A DNA stretch of 64,000 bases from Leptoclinus maculatus (GCA_032191485.1 JAVDOI010000010.1:24436555-24500554), one strand, 5' to 3'. Positions 45,840 through 57,705 are shown, counted from the stretch's first letter. The notes: generated by a model from the sequence alone, not told the origin. Made by a program: numbers and translations.

Positions 45840-47800
45840 TCACAGACTCTGTGAGGGTTTAGTTCTGTCCCACTGTCACATCATCCAGTGTTTGAGGCTC
45901 TCTCTCAGACATCTTCAGCCCTTTATGAACCCTTTCCGTAAGTCAGCATTAAATGCAGACTTTGCCCAAGGGAATTACCCACAATTCATTGCAATGTGAC
46001 GTTAAACACGGGGTAACCAGTGGACGCATGGAGACGGAAAACAAAAGGTAAACAAAGAGGACGGATCAGTGTGTTCAGCCTGGAGTATTACATGTACTCA
46101 GACACATTAAGGGTTAAAGATAGAACAACAAATCATCAAATCAGAGGATATTTATTTATTTATTCATCAAATATTTGATTTTTGCTGAAGATCAGGAGCA
46201 GGACCACACCTCAACCCGACCACTAAACACACTTCGTTACAGTCTACTGCGCCACACCAGTCGGCTTGTTGGTGGTAGTGAGTCTATACGCTGGTTTTAG
46301 GATCAGATCACTGACATGAAGTTATAGTTTGTTACTATTGTCCTTCTCTTTACTGACATGCAGCTCAGAACAATGAAAAGGACCCTTCTTCTTTGATTTG
46401 ACCTGTGTCTCTGCTGTAATGTCCCCGCTGTGGGACGATGAAAGGATTACTTTATCTTTTCTTACTCCTTGTGCTGCCTCACAGCATGTCACAGTATATT
46501 TTCATCATTCTCATCGGATTCAGGTTTCTTCTCTGGTGTGCACAACAAATACTGTATTTAATGTTCAGTACAATACAGTAATATGTTGACGTAATCTTCA
46601 GTTAAAGTCATTATGTCTCATATTGTTACAAGTATGTGAATGTTGAGACCCATTGCATGTGTGTTCATAGTCTACATGTACAGCATGCTGCTAATGAAAT
46701 AGCCAAAGACTTGATAATAGTGTTTGTACTCAGCACATCAGTGTGCAGTTGGCATAAGGAGAGAGGGTTAACCCTCGTCTCATAGATGTGTTTTAGTGGT
46801 TGATAAATGAGTGTAAATACAGAGTTTTGGTGAAGTGAGAAAAATGTTGATGAATATTGAAAGATGTTGTCATTGAATGTATTTTGTGTCAAAGCCATGA
46901 AGAGTGATCCACAGTTTAGTCCGCACGACGCACACACAAACACACAGCATTGTTCTGAGCAAACTCATTCCCTCACAACGATGTGAAACCCTCAGCGATG
47001 AGACAGCACAGACATGAATCAACCCACCGTCTCTCTGAACAGCTTGAGTATCAGCTGAACTATTTGATGTGAGAGGAGTCTTACAGGTGTAAAACGTGAT
47101 TACCAACACCGCATTTAATAAGTCTTCTGTGTGAGTTGTTTCATTGCGTTTCACTTCCTGTCAGTGCACCAGCTCGAGGATCCATCACAGTCAACACACT
47201 GTCTCGGTTCCTCTCGCTCATTGTGGGGTAAAGTGCAAAGTGCAGATTCATTTGAAAAGTCAGTTGATAAAATCTAAGACATGCTACGTAACACATGAAT
47301 GATTAATTAACCAGTGCTTTTCCTCCCATGACATGTTAAATGTCTGCCATGAAACGGGTCCATTGCCGTTACAATGTAAATGAACTGAAGATCTGATCAC
47401 ATGGGGTCCATGGCCTAGTTTACTGCTCTGCTGTTGATCAACCGCTCTAACGTGTGTAGTAGCAATTCATATCTCATTAATGCACATTACTAACTTTGAG
47501 TCTCTGTGCTTTCTCTCCTCACAGGCTTCAGTGGATCCTGGTTATATCTGGACCCTGGTCCTGGTCCTGGTCCTGGTCCTGCCGGTCCTGCCTGACACCC
47601 TCTGCTACTATCATTATTATTATATATTAGTAGTCGTTTTTCTTTTACTATTACTGATACCATTCCTTATTTTATTATCATTATTCTACCCACTGCTGCT
47701 GTTATTACTAGTAGTCATCATTATTATACTCACTGCTCTCATTATATGAATCATTTCTGTGAAATGCACTCACTGTGTAGTAACTCTGTAATGTTGTCCA
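45840..47800. other. cadps intron sequence
   Basis: About 2 kb without recognised gene or transposon. A short ctggtcctggtc hexamer run occurs at 47,552-47,582. Confidence 0.45.
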
Positions 47801-47862
47801 TCCCGATAGAGGGTCCATCCCGATAGAGGGTTCATCCCGATAGAGGGTTCATCCCGATAGAG
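47797..47862 (+). repeat. 18-bp tandem repeat, left block
   Basis: About four copies of an 18-bp unit containing atcccgatagagggt. The array resumes at 49,657 after the hAT insertion. Confidence 0.9.
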
Positions 47863-49656
47863 CACATGTGTCAAACTCAAGGCCCGCGGGCCGAATCCGG
47901 CCCGCCACGTCATTTTATGTGGCCCGCGAAGGCATATTTCCACCAGCAAAAAAAAAAAATTTATTAAAAAAAATGTATTAAAAAAAAATTAAGTCATAAT
48001 TATGATATATATATTTATTATCAAGTCTAATTTTTCATTAGTTTTTTTTGCTGCTGAAATGGGCTTCCATATAAAAGGCATATGATTGTCTTAAAATTAA
48101 ACTCTATGCTGCTTCATAGTGTACGCTACAGTGACCATAAACTACATCTCCCACAATGCATGTTGAGTTTTTGACCCGCGAAATGACGGACTGCGGCCGC
48201 TAGTAGCGTTAGCGTTAACTAAATCGGGTTTCCAACGAATTATTGAGTTGAAAATGTTTGAAAAATAATCCCAACATGTCTTAGAAGAGGAACATTGATA
48301 CAGAGGGAAGGACATTTAATGAAAGATGGGAAAGCGAATATATGTTTGTTCTTCAAGGAGAGAAACCGGTCTGGATGCTATGCTATGCTATGCTATGCTA
48401 TGAAGCAGTGTCGGTGATGAAAGAATACAATTTACGTCGGCATTTTGATACCAAACACGGAGCCAAGTATGCTACATGTAGCCTCCAAGAAAAACATCAA
48501 CTTGTCCAAAAATGTAAAGGCAGACTCCAATCACAGCAGAACATATTCACAGAAGCTACAGACACAAATGATGCCGCTGTGAAAGCTTTATTGTGGCTGA
48601 AGAAACCGCCCGAGCTTCCAAGTCCTTTTCAGAGGGTGAAGGAGTGTATGATCAGGGTCTGTGAGCAGGTGAGCCCCGACCAGGTACAGGCTTTTACAAA
48701 TGTCACTTTGTCAAGGAACACCATCGCAGACCGAGTTAAGGAACTAGCAGGCAATCTGACAACACAGCTAGCCGAGGAGTCGAGCAGCTACGTGGCTGTT
48801 TGGTTGATGAAAGCACAGACAACACGGACACAGCGCAACTGTCCATGTTTGTAAGCGGCTGAAGGCAGACTTGACTGTCAGTGAGGAGCTCTTGGATGTA
48901 GCTGCCCTCCATGGAACGACGACGGGGAGGGACATTAGTGATGCAGTGGAGAGGTCCGTGAGTAAAACTGAATACCCTGGAGGAGTTGGTGGGGCTAAAG
49001 AAAATGCAAAAAAGTAACTGCCACACACCTCTGATAACTTATCATTGCATTATCCACCAAGAAGCTCTGTGTGGAAAGGTTCTGGAACATAATATAATGA
49101 CCACGGTCATGAAAACAGTGAACTTCATTCGGGCGCGTGGCCTGAATCACCGCCAGTTCCAACTGTTTCTGAAGGAGTTGGGCTCGGAGCATGGAGATGT
49201 GCCGTATCATGCACAAGTACGGTGGCTGAGTAGGAACGCGGTCCTCAAATGGTTTTTAGTTAGATGTCACATCTGTCACACATGTTCTTAGCAGCTCACA
49301 ATCATTTGTTGTACCATAGTTATGTCCCTCTCAACTGTGACAAACATGCTTTGAACAGAGTTAATAACTAAAATAACTAACTCGTGTTTGATGATTTTAC
49401 TTTTTTATATTTTCTTTAAAAGTTTGATCTTTGATTTATGTTATAATAACAGAGAAATGTTCATATCATTTTACATTTATATAAATGCATTTACAATATG
49501 TTTACACTTGAATAAACAATAATTAAATGCAGAGAGAGTTGTTTAACAATATGTTAGGAGTGGTTACATTTATACAGTCTTACAGTTACATCCGGCCCTT
49601 TGAGGGCGACCATGATGCTGATGTGGCCCGGGGTGACAATGAGTTTGACACCCCTG
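47863..49656 (+). mobile_element. hAT (Charlie-like) transposon with perfect 8-bp target duplication
   Basis: Termini CACATGTGTCAAACTC and, inverted, CAGGGGTGTCAAACTC share the TGTCAAACTC core. The exact 8-bp direct repeat cgatagag flanks the element at 47,855-47,862 and 49,657-49,664. Subterminal 'ggcccgcgggcc' and 'tgtggcccg' blocks are typical of this group. It carries a broken transposase gene (48,342-49,291) in the same orientation and lies in the large cadps intron. Confidence 0.95.
48342..49291 (+). pseudogene. Broken hAT transposase with micro-expanded BED finger
   Basis: The first frame (48,342-48,854) holds a BED zinc finger (LCYEAVSV, then KEYNLRRHFDTKHG with the two His) and the following helical region. 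Frames then shift, and 48,986-49,291 resumes with the catalytic region (TYHCIIHQEALCGKVL, LNHRQFQLFLKELGSEHGDV, AQVRWLS). The C-terminal half including the dimerisation domain is absent. It is clearly homologous to the transposase at 23,670-24,817. A pentanucleotide (ctatg)n run at 48,378-48,402 sits exactly in the codons of the first finger, giving a repeated L-C-Y. Function is lost. Confidence 0.85.
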
Positions 49657-49735
49657 CGATAGAGGGTCCATCCCGATAGAGGGTTCATCCCGATAGAGGG
49701 TTCATCCCGATAGAGGGTTCATCCTGATAGAGGAT
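49657..49735 (+). repeat. 18-bp tandem repeat, right block
   Basis: Continuation of the 18-bp atcccgatagaggg array, about four copies, ending in 'atcctgatagaggatcc'. Confidence 0.9.
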
Positions 49736-49754
49736 CCTCCTCTGTTGCTCTCTC

Positions 49755-49925
49755 TAAGGTCTCTTCCCTTTGTTTCTCCCTGTTAAAGGTTTTTTGGGGG
49801 AGTTCTTCCTGTTCTGGTGTGAGGGTCAGAGATCAGAGGATGTCGTATGTGTACAGATTGTAAAGCCCTCTGAGGCAAATTTGTGATTTAAAAAAATTAA
49901 ATGAAACAATAAATAAAGCAGCTAC
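49755..49925 (+). repeat. LINE/SINE-type 3' tail repeat
   Basis: Contains 'acagattgtaaagccctctg' and 'aggcaaatttgtgattt', the reverse complement of the repeat at 60,110-60,245. It ends in an A-rich 'aaattaaatgaaacaata' tail. A common fish dispersed tail; family not assigned. Confidence 0.65.
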
Positions 49926-49944
49926 CTGCCGGACAAATGAACAT

Positions 49945-50118
49945 TTACATTACAGTCATTTAGACGCTTTTATCCAAAGCAACTTACAATTCAGATTCTA
50001 TCACATTCACACACTGTAGGCACAGCTGCGGGAGCAGTTTTGGGGTTAAGTGTCTTGCTCAAGGACACATCGACATGTGACTAGCGGAGCCGGGGATCGA
50101 GCCCTGCTCTCCACTTAG
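49945..50118 (+). repeat. Fish interspersed repeat ('gcttttatccaaagc' family)
   Basis: Same family as 5,045-5,215, with 'cacagctgcgggagcag', 'ggggttaagtgtcttgc' and 'agcggagccggggatcgag'. Confidence 0.7.
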
Positions 50119-50785
50119 CCACAGTCACCGCAGGGCGCCACAAGGCGAGAAGAGACCATTCCCAACTTAGTGCCAAAGCATACGGAAAAAAATTAATTGA
50201 ATTGAATTAACAACTGAAAACCACAAGAGGAAGACAAAGCACCTCCAGTAAAACTATTACATAGTGCAGATATAAAAATAGATAGAGTCATAGTGTAGTG
50301 CACTGCAAATAAGAGACTTTGTGTTTAAAGCCTGTGTCTGACATACCTCAAGATAAAGACATCGATGCCTTATGGAACTCTTGTTTCTGTTGCATCTGTG
50401 CTCACGGGACCCTCTTGACCCCTAAGTTAGGCATATAATAACACCTGCAGCTGTAGAGCCAGCATGTTTTAACATTAAGTTTGTATTTGGACCAAACCAG
50501 AGTTGTTGAATGCTGCAACTGTGGAAAGATTAACCAAGATGAGGTAGGTATGTTTTATTTAGTTTCTGTCCAGTTAGAATGGCGTGTGTTGTACGATGAG
50601 CTACCAAGGCAGTTAAGACCATTTGGTTTGAAAGAGAAACTTGAATTCAGAAGGTGTATTTTTCTGTTTAGCTGTCGGAATATTTCCTTCATTGACATTT
50701 TGTGAGTTTATGTTGTTTATTTATCAGACTAAAAGAGAGCTTGTGTAACGTACCAAACTCACAGCTCAAGCAATGCATCCTGGTA
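50119..50785. other. cadps intron sequence
   Basis: No recognised feature. Confidence 0.4.
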
Positions 50786-50863
50786 CATGTACTACATGTA
50801 CTACATGTACTACATGTACTACATGTACTACATGTACTACATGTACTACATGTACATGTTCTC
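50786..50863. repeat. 9-bp palindromic tandem repeat (tactacatg)n
   Basis: About eight copies of a 9-mer; each overlaps the palindrome ACATGT/TACATGTA, so single strands can fold into hairpins. The MYYMYY and CSTCST open frames are artefacts. Confidence 0.9.
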
Positions 50864-51023
50864 GGTAAACGTAGCAGCAATCTATTTCTTCACTGGACTA
50901 CATTTACAATCAGCACTGACAGGACATCCACATAAAAGAAGGCACATTGTCTCTGAAGAGATGCGTTTTGATACACCACAAGCTTTATCAGTCCTCACAT
51001 CTCTCTTCTCTCTCTGTCTCTTC

Positions 51024-53300
51024 GGTAACACTTTATAATAACTACACACTATGAAGCATTAGTTAAGTATGAGTAAACACTTAATTCATCCTTTATAAAG
51101 CATTGTTCCTACATTAACACTCATTAGTATGCTATGCAATTCATTTTAACCAAGCATATCGATCTCCACTGTTCACACTTTTCTTCAGTTGCATGTCCCG
51201 ATGGCAGCCGGCTGAATCTACTCATTGTTTGCAACAAGCGAAATAAGTGAAATCGAGTGAAATCCCGCTTTCAAAACGTCATCAATGTGGGACGGACAAA
51301 GGAAAAGACCGCTTCATACGTCATCAACGTGGGACAAACGTTTCGCTCAGGAACTGATACAGAAGTGCACTTATGCGATGGTAAACTCCGACCTAAGTTG
51401 AAAGGGCGCGCGGACCTCCGCCAGAAAGAATGACTGCTGACGGGCCTCCAATGCCCGTCTGTGTTTCTTAGTTTGCTGGCACGTAACGTTACACATTATG
51501 GAGGATGAGTATCCAGCTAGCCTTCCAGCTAGCACTAGAGGTCCTGAGACAGGCGCACGCTAACGCGTCACCTCCGTTGTAAATAGAGCGATCCAGGTGA
51601 CAGATGGCTAACTGTACGATAACGACAATGTTAGATGATCATTGATCTGTTCATATGAGTGGAGTGAATGAGATCGATATGCTTGGTTGAAATGAATAGT
51701 TAAATAAGTAAATGTAAACTAATATGCAAAGCTCCTGGTTAGCTCCAGTTGTATATTTACAAATGTGTTATATTGTGAAGGATTTCAGTATAGAAGATAG
51801 AATTAGTAGGATTTTAGTATTAGAAGTAGTTTAGTATGATTATTAGCACCTCTTATGGTGAATAGAAGTGTCAAAATAATAAGAATGTTACGATGGGTTA
51901 AAGTGTTGCAATATATTTATCTATGAGATGTAATATGTTTAGAATGAGTTTAGGAAGCATCGTGGAAATGCCGCACATATGCTTGTAAAAAGTGTCAAAG
52001 TATCAGGAAGTACCAGAATACTTATCTAGTGTAGAGAGTGTTTACAATATGTTTACTATAGGAGTGGAACCATAAGAGACAATTATTGGATGTATTATTA
52101 ATAAATGTATTAATCTGTAAGAATAGTCGATAGGGATAGACAGGATTTTAAGTTGGGCTTTAACAGAGGACACCAGGAATAGAGCGAGGACCCAAGAGGG
52201 ACCCCAAGAAGGAGGAGCTACAGACGGAGACCAATAGGAGACGACGAGGGAGTCAGCTGACTAAGGCTAGGAGGAGTCAGCTGGATTTAGGCCAATAGTA
52301 TTTGAGACAGATATTTTACGGACTATGAAAGGAGATTCAAATGTTTATTTCAGTCTCTTCATCACATTTCGTCCTTCAGGTAACAAGCTTCCTGTTTGGA
52401 GTGTGTGTGAAAGCTGTTCTCGAGAGCATTTTACTATCGATAGTTAATTCAGATTGCATTTGTTATTAAATACATGTTTTATTTTGAAACCTGAATTCAG
52501 CGAACTTATTTGGTGCACATGCGCAGTAAGAAGTAAATAGAGAACCAGGCCATTTGCTGGGCTCCTGTAGCTTGACGATATATTCATATGCCTCAACAAT
52601 ATCCAGCCATGTTCTCCTGAAGGAGAATGTCTGTTTGTCTCTTACATGAATGAATGGCTGAGAGGTTTGTATTTAACAGTATATTGTTTGCATCTTGCAA
52701 TAAATATTGATATGTTCTTGATCACTTTGTGTTGTGTCTATTTGCCTTTTCTGTTAAAAAACTATGGGTTTTGAGGCACTGCTGACCTTTCAATGTCATT
52801 TATAAATGCTTTATAAGGCATAAATAGTCCTCACTTTAGATGAGCTCACACAGAATACTTTACTAAGGACTAGTAACTACCTTAATAAATCATTAATTAA
52901 TCATGACTTGCAGTATTAATACGCATTTATAAAGCATATATTAACATAGTCCCTAACCATTAGTGCATATCTAAATCATATATATAAATGCATGAATGAT
53001 GTTTACTAACACTTTATAAATTATGTTATTAATCATCTACAACTCCTTAATAATTGGTTTGTAATATATATAATACTTAATTTACAAATGGGGAATCCAT
53101 CATTTATAAAGTATGAAAACACAATCATGAAACACATAATAGACGAGCTTATTAATCAAGAATAAAACATTTATAACTGTTGTTATGAACTGCATACTAA
53201 TGAGTGTTAATGTAGGAACAATGCTTTATAAAGGATGAACTAAGTGTTTATTCATACTTAACTGATGCTTCATAGTGTGTAGTTATTATGAAGTGTTACC
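51024..53300. mobile_element. Long-TIR DNA transposon with 8-bp target duplication, superfamily unresolved
   Basis: Ends start GGTAACACTTTATAATAACT on both sides (inverted at 53,280-53,300, with one or two changes). The inverted similarity extends about 110 bp inward ('cactatgaagcat', 'catcctttataaagcattg', 'acattaacactcattagtatgc'). An exact 8-bp repeat gtctcttc flanks it (51,016-51,023 and 53,301-53,308). No transposase frame is seen. The interior includes several tttataaag-like subterminal repeats (52,800-53,140) and, around 52,140-52,530, a stretch with LTR-like composition. An 8-bp duplication is compatible with hAT, Merlin, P or Zisupton. Confidence 0.88.
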
Positions 53301-53626
53301 GTCTCTTCTTATCAACACACATCGGCTTCATCCAAACAAGAGAAGTATTGTATTCTAATAACATGGCATGATAATCCCTGAATGTTGTAGTCTTGCTACA
53401 GTAAAATAGATGACCTCCAATGTTTGTAAAAGAGCAGCTTTACCGTTTGACCAGATGTCTCTGAGACTGTTTTAGCTCCATCCCTGTTTTGGTAAAAACC
53501 TGCTCCAGCTGAGAGCAGTGTCCTGAGCCATGATGCCACAACAACTGACAATCTGAGAACTCACAATCAGCATCTCATCTCAAAGTCACTGCTGCTACCA
53601 GCATGCAGAATGTCACCGTCACTTAC

Positions 53627-53766
53627 CCACAATGCTTCATGTTCTGTGGTTTGTCCATGCGAATGGCCAGTTTGATCCTGAGGTCGTTGTCTGGACAGCC
53701 TTTGGACACCGTCATCTTGTGGAGCTCAGACTGCTTGGGACTGTTGGGAGTCGGGTGGAGCACAAC
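53627..53766 (-). CDS. cadps: cadps exon: C2 domain end and C2-PH linker
   Basis: A 140-bp exon with CCCAG acceptor and GG/GTAAGT donor. It enters in phase 0 and leaves with two bases of a Gly codon, completed by the exon at 41,074. It encodes VVLHPTPNSPKQSELHKMTV, then SKGCPDNDLRIKLAIRMDKP and QNMKHCG. The HPTPNSPKQSE and MDKPQNMKH strings agree with vertebrate CADPS rather than CADPS2. This piece is the last strand of the C2 domain and the link to PH. It is separated from the preceding exon by an intron of only 80 bp. Confidence 0.93.
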
Positions 53767-53846
53767 CTGGGAACAGTCACATAACAATGTGTGTGCACGC
53801 TATGCAATATTTAGAATACCAATGTAGCACGTCGGTTGTCTCCTAC

Positions 53847-53958
53847 CTTCCCTAGCTCCTTATCTTCCAGAGCCAACACTCCTGTGCTCTCAGTGAACAG
53901 CTTCACCTTCACAGCAGGGAGCGGCTGGGTGGTGGTGAAGTCACCCTGGGTACCCCAA
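53847..53958 (-). CDS. cadps: cadps exon: C2 domain, middle
   Basis: A 112-bp exon with TAG/TTGGGG acceptor and AAG/GTAGGA donor. It takes one base to finish the Thr codon begun in the exon at 57,706 and ends in phase 0. It encodes WGTQGDFTTTQPLPAVKVKL, then FTESTGVLALEDKELGK, a central part of the C2 domain of CADPS, highly conserved in vertebrates. The acceptor's polypyrimidine region on the minus strand is replaced by a (GT)n run (the CA repeat at 53,961-54,001), an unusual context that could affect splicing strength. Confidence 0.93.

Positions 53959-53960
<2 letters not shown>

Positions 53961-54001
<41 letters not shown>
53961..54001 (+). repeat. (CA)n microsatellite abutting a splice acceptor
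   Basis: About 20 CA units directly next to the acceptor of the cadps exon at 53,958; on the transcribed strand it reads (GT)n up to the AG. Confidence 0.9.
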
Positions 54002-54003
<2 letters not shown>

Positions 54004-54121
54004 GACAAACACAAGACAGCAAGCATCATGTTAGCGATCATGATGTCTCTTTATTACGCGTCCATGTTCTGCAGCAGCCAGGCTTCAAGTCACACATTCT
54101 ACTTAAACAACCCGATGACCT

Positions 54122-54575
54122 TGAGTGGTGTTTAAGGGTTTTCTAAACACTGGGTCGGGACCCACAGGGGGTCTCAGGAGATTTTATTAGGGTCGACAAT
54201 TCAATTTGCAGAATATCTTCCCGAGTCTTTTATTTAACATTTCTATCTGCAGTACATCTTCGAGCCACTGAATGTTCATATTGTACTGATGATTGTAGTC
54301 TATGAAAATGAATCTAATATGAAAGACGAGCATACATTCTGTTTGTTTTACTGGTGAGAGGAAATGAAAGAAGGGAATCTGTTCACTTGTTAACTCTGGT
54401 CTCATTTTGGTCTCATTTTAAACATCTTTATACATTTTCAATTATTCATGCATAAAACAAAGTTGTGAGTTATCGAACGTATATCTCGTTTAAATGGCTG
54501 TTTACCGGTTCAAGATAAGTTGAAAAGTTTATAAAAAACTGTGTTCTCAGTAAAAAAGGTTTGAAACATTGTTCT
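54122..54575 (+). mobile_element. Possible small hAT-like element
   Basis: Starts near 'ctgggtcgggacccac' and ends near 'aaaaaggtttgaaacattg', similar to the ends of Charlie-type hAT elements. No clear target duplication or coding region. Confidence 0.4.
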
Positions 54576-55560
54576 AGAATCTACAGGATAGAGTAACTGG
54601 GTTTAGACTAAACTGCAGCTAAAGACACAAACAACAAGCCCTGTGTTGTATCACTCATGTGTTCTTGTGGATGTTTGACCCGATACACCTTCTGCATATC
54701 TACCACATTTAATCAAAACAATGTCGCTTTGATATTTCTCCAATAGTTGTGATCTGTTTATAGAGCCTGAGGTGTAACGGCTTGACTCTATTCTCGCTTG
54801 GCTGGAGCGATCTCCACAGCGCTGTGTCAGGTCTGTGTCCACACGTTATCATCTGCTGTAGAGGGAACAATGCTCTATAATATCTCAACATAAGCCTTGT
54901 TATCTGATAACTGGCATAACCCAAACTGTCTAGTGAATATGAGATCATGTCTTTTCTTGAACATGACAGACTCTAATGTGGTAATCATTAATAGTATCAT
55001 GTTGACACTCACATGTGAGCAGATACTGTAACCTCCTAAAGCTGTGTTACAGTGACTGAACAACATGTCCCTGTAATGTTCCTGATAGTAAAAGATTAAC
55101 ATTTACAGTAGCTACAAGTGAATTAGATAATACCCTGTAATGTTCCTTTATATTCCTACAGGGACTTATAATGTGTTTGCTAAATAGAGAAAAACAGTAC
55201 ACAGCGCTATGTAAGCTGATTATATATAGTGACCCACGAGGACGATTTTCATGTAATGACATGAGAAGACTGTTTAATTTGTACTAACATCAGAAAATAT
55301 TCATTTTGTTGCGGAATATTATGACAGACACTTTTTTGAGGTCCAACTTATAGCTTATAAGGTTAAAGATATTTCGATTGTGGTAATGGCGTATATATTT
55401 TTGAGTATTCCATCCCAGAAATAATGTTAGTTTCAGCAAATTCAATTTAAATAATGAATGGCCTAGAAGACAAGACCAGTGTTATCAGGACAAAAACTGC
55501 ACATAAGTATGCTATGCTTTCTTATTTCCTTCAGTTACAAAGTCTATGTATCTGCACTAA
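54576..55560. other. cadps intron sequence
   Basis: About 1 kb of AT-rich sequence; nothing recognised. Confidence 0.4.
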
Positions 55561-55574
55561 CTCGTAACAAGAAA

Positions 55575-55745
55575 GAACACAACAAATACATTGCTCCCAT
55601 AGACTGTCTATAGGAAGATGATGTAGTCATCGTAACCTCACCCACTGCTTTGTAGACTATGGTTTTGAAGCCTTGAGTTTGCCATTTTGGCCGTCGCAAT
55701 CTTGTTTTTTTTGCAACCACAACGCTGAATAAAACATCTAGATCA
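55575..55745 (+). repeat. Fish interspersed repeat, left part
   Basis: Blocks 'ccatagactgtctatagg', 'atgatgtagtcatcgtaacc' and 'ccattttggccgtcgcaatc' belong to a dispersed fish repeat whose other end appears at about 56,690-56,930. The minisatellite-bearing hAT end separates the two. Confidence 0.6.
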
Positions 55746-56650
55746 GTGGTTCTCAACTGGTCTGGCTGTGGGACCCACCATCACCCCTTAATGACAAGGA
55801 CCCACCATCACCCCTTGATGACAAGGACCCACCATCACCCCTCAATGACAGGGACCCACCATCACCCCTCAATGACAAGGACCCACCATCACCCCTTGAT
55901 GACAAGGACCCACCATCACCCCTCAATGACAGGGACCCACCATCACCCCTCAATGACAAGGACCCACCATCACCCCTTAATGACAAGGACCCACCATCAC
56001 CCCTCAATGACAGGGACCCACCATCACCCCTCAATGACAAGGACCCACCATCACCCCTTAATGACAAGGACCCACCATCACCCCTCAATGACAAGGACCC
56101 ACCATCACCCCTTAATGACAAGGACCCACCATCACCCCTTAATGACAAGGACCCACCATCACCCCTTAATGACAGGGACCCACCATCACCCCTCAATGAC
56201 AAGGACCCACCATCACCCCTTAATGACAAGGACCCACCATCACCCCTCAATGACAAGGACCCACCATCACCCCTTAATGACAAGGACCCACCATCACCCC
56301 TTAATGACAAGGACCCACCATCACCCCTGAATGACAAGGACCCACTATCACCCCTGAATGACAAGGACCCACCATCACCCCTCAATGACAAGGACCCACC
56401 ATCACCCCTCAATGACAAGGACCCACCATCACCCCTTAATGACAAGGACCCACCATCACCCCTTAATGACAAGGACCCACCATCACCCCTCAATGACAAG
56501 GACCCACCATCACCCCTTAATGACAAGGACCCACCATCACCCCTTAATGACAAGGACCCACCATCACCCCTTAATGATAAGGACCCACCATCACCCCTTA
56601 ATGACAAGGACCCACCATCACCCCTTAATGACAAGGACCCACCCCGCCCT
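55746..56650 (+). repeat. 27-bp minisatellite grown from a hAT terminus, about 32 copies
   Basis: It begins with 'cagtggttctcaactggtc', a typical hAT end, followed by 'tggctgtgggacccaccatc', and then the 27-bp unit ('gacaaggacccaccatcacc' plus 'ccttaat') repeats to 56,645. Variable sites are aagg/aggg and cctt/cctc/cctg. Unit length is a multiple of three, so long low-complexity frames run on both strands (GGSLSLRGD on minus, HHHPLMTRT on plus); they are not genes. No matching hAT right end is seen. Confidence 0.92.
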
Positions 56651-56689
56651 AAAGCATCCCCTGCTTTATGGTCTATTGACTCTAAATGG

Positions 56690-56935
56690 ACCATAATGTA
56701 CTAAATGAACATCATGCTGTATTGAAGAAGACTTGAAACTAGAGATTGAGACCATAAACTCATGTTTACAATGTTTACTGAGGTAATAAATCAAGAGAGA
56801 AGTAGAGTCATTTTCTCATAGACTTCTATACAACCAGAGGAGTCGCCCCCTGTTGGACACTAGAGAGAATGCAGGTTAAAGGTACTATCACATTGGCTCC
56901 ACTTTTCAAACCCGGAGATTGCCGCCTTATTGTTC
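56690..56935 (+). repeat. Fish interspersed repeat, right part
   Basis: Contains 'attgagaccataaactcatg', 'ttctcatagacttctataca' and 'gaggagtcgccccctgttgg', which continue the repeat begun at 55,575. Confidence 0.65.
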
Positions 56936-57705
56936 CCAATGTATATCTAGCTCAATTTCGTCAAAATGACGTGTTTCTCCAAATTAAAGAACCCCAATAC
57001 CCACAAACTGCAGTGTGTTTTAGGAATGTCCATTTGAGTTGCAAGTACCCAGAGCTCATGTCTGCCAGAACACAAAGCTGGATTTTTGTGGATTTCCTGC
57101 AGCCAGTTGACACAAATAAACATGGTTTTCCAGCCAGAATCTTGTCTCACGTGTTGGTCATTTCCCCTGTCTTACGCCTACTGTACTAATAATACAGCTT
57201 GAACTTTTCAACAGTAACAAACAAGACTGAATCCAGAGAAACAGGAAGTGCATGAATGAGTGGCTACCATCGTCACTTTTATTGGTGCTTAATTATGGAA
57301 ATAAACATGCAAGTTATGAAGAGGCAAACTGATTTGTCACCGCGGTGAGTCATGAAATGAAATGCTATCCAAACACTGTTGAGGGAACATACTTTTGACA
57401 TTTTTATCCATGTACTTACACAAGTGTTCTACAGTGTTACCCAAACATCTCCTGACACTAAACCTAAATGCTAATGCAGCAGGGTGCTGGAGAGCATTCA
57501 CATTTCATCATCTACACATAGTGTACAGTCTCCAGGTGAGATACAGTTATCTGACCAGCAGATGGCAGTGTGTGTTGTCTTGTTAAAGAACTGTTTACTA
57601 AAGCCATTCTCCACACTGTGTGCTGACCCGTAAATCTCCAGAGAGATTGTGAACAGGGTGATGGAGGTTTTGTTTTGAGGTGTGTGTGTGTGTGTGTGTG
57701 CGTAC
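56936..57705. other. cadps intron sequence
   Basis: No gene recognised. A (TG)n run at 57,680-57,702 adjoins the donor of the following minus-strand exon. Confidence 0.45.

Noticed and set aside
55746..56696. 313-codon GGSLSLRGD repeat frame, which resembles a structural protein
   Set aside because: 27-bp minisatellite with unit length divisible by three, derived from a hAT end; both strands are open.
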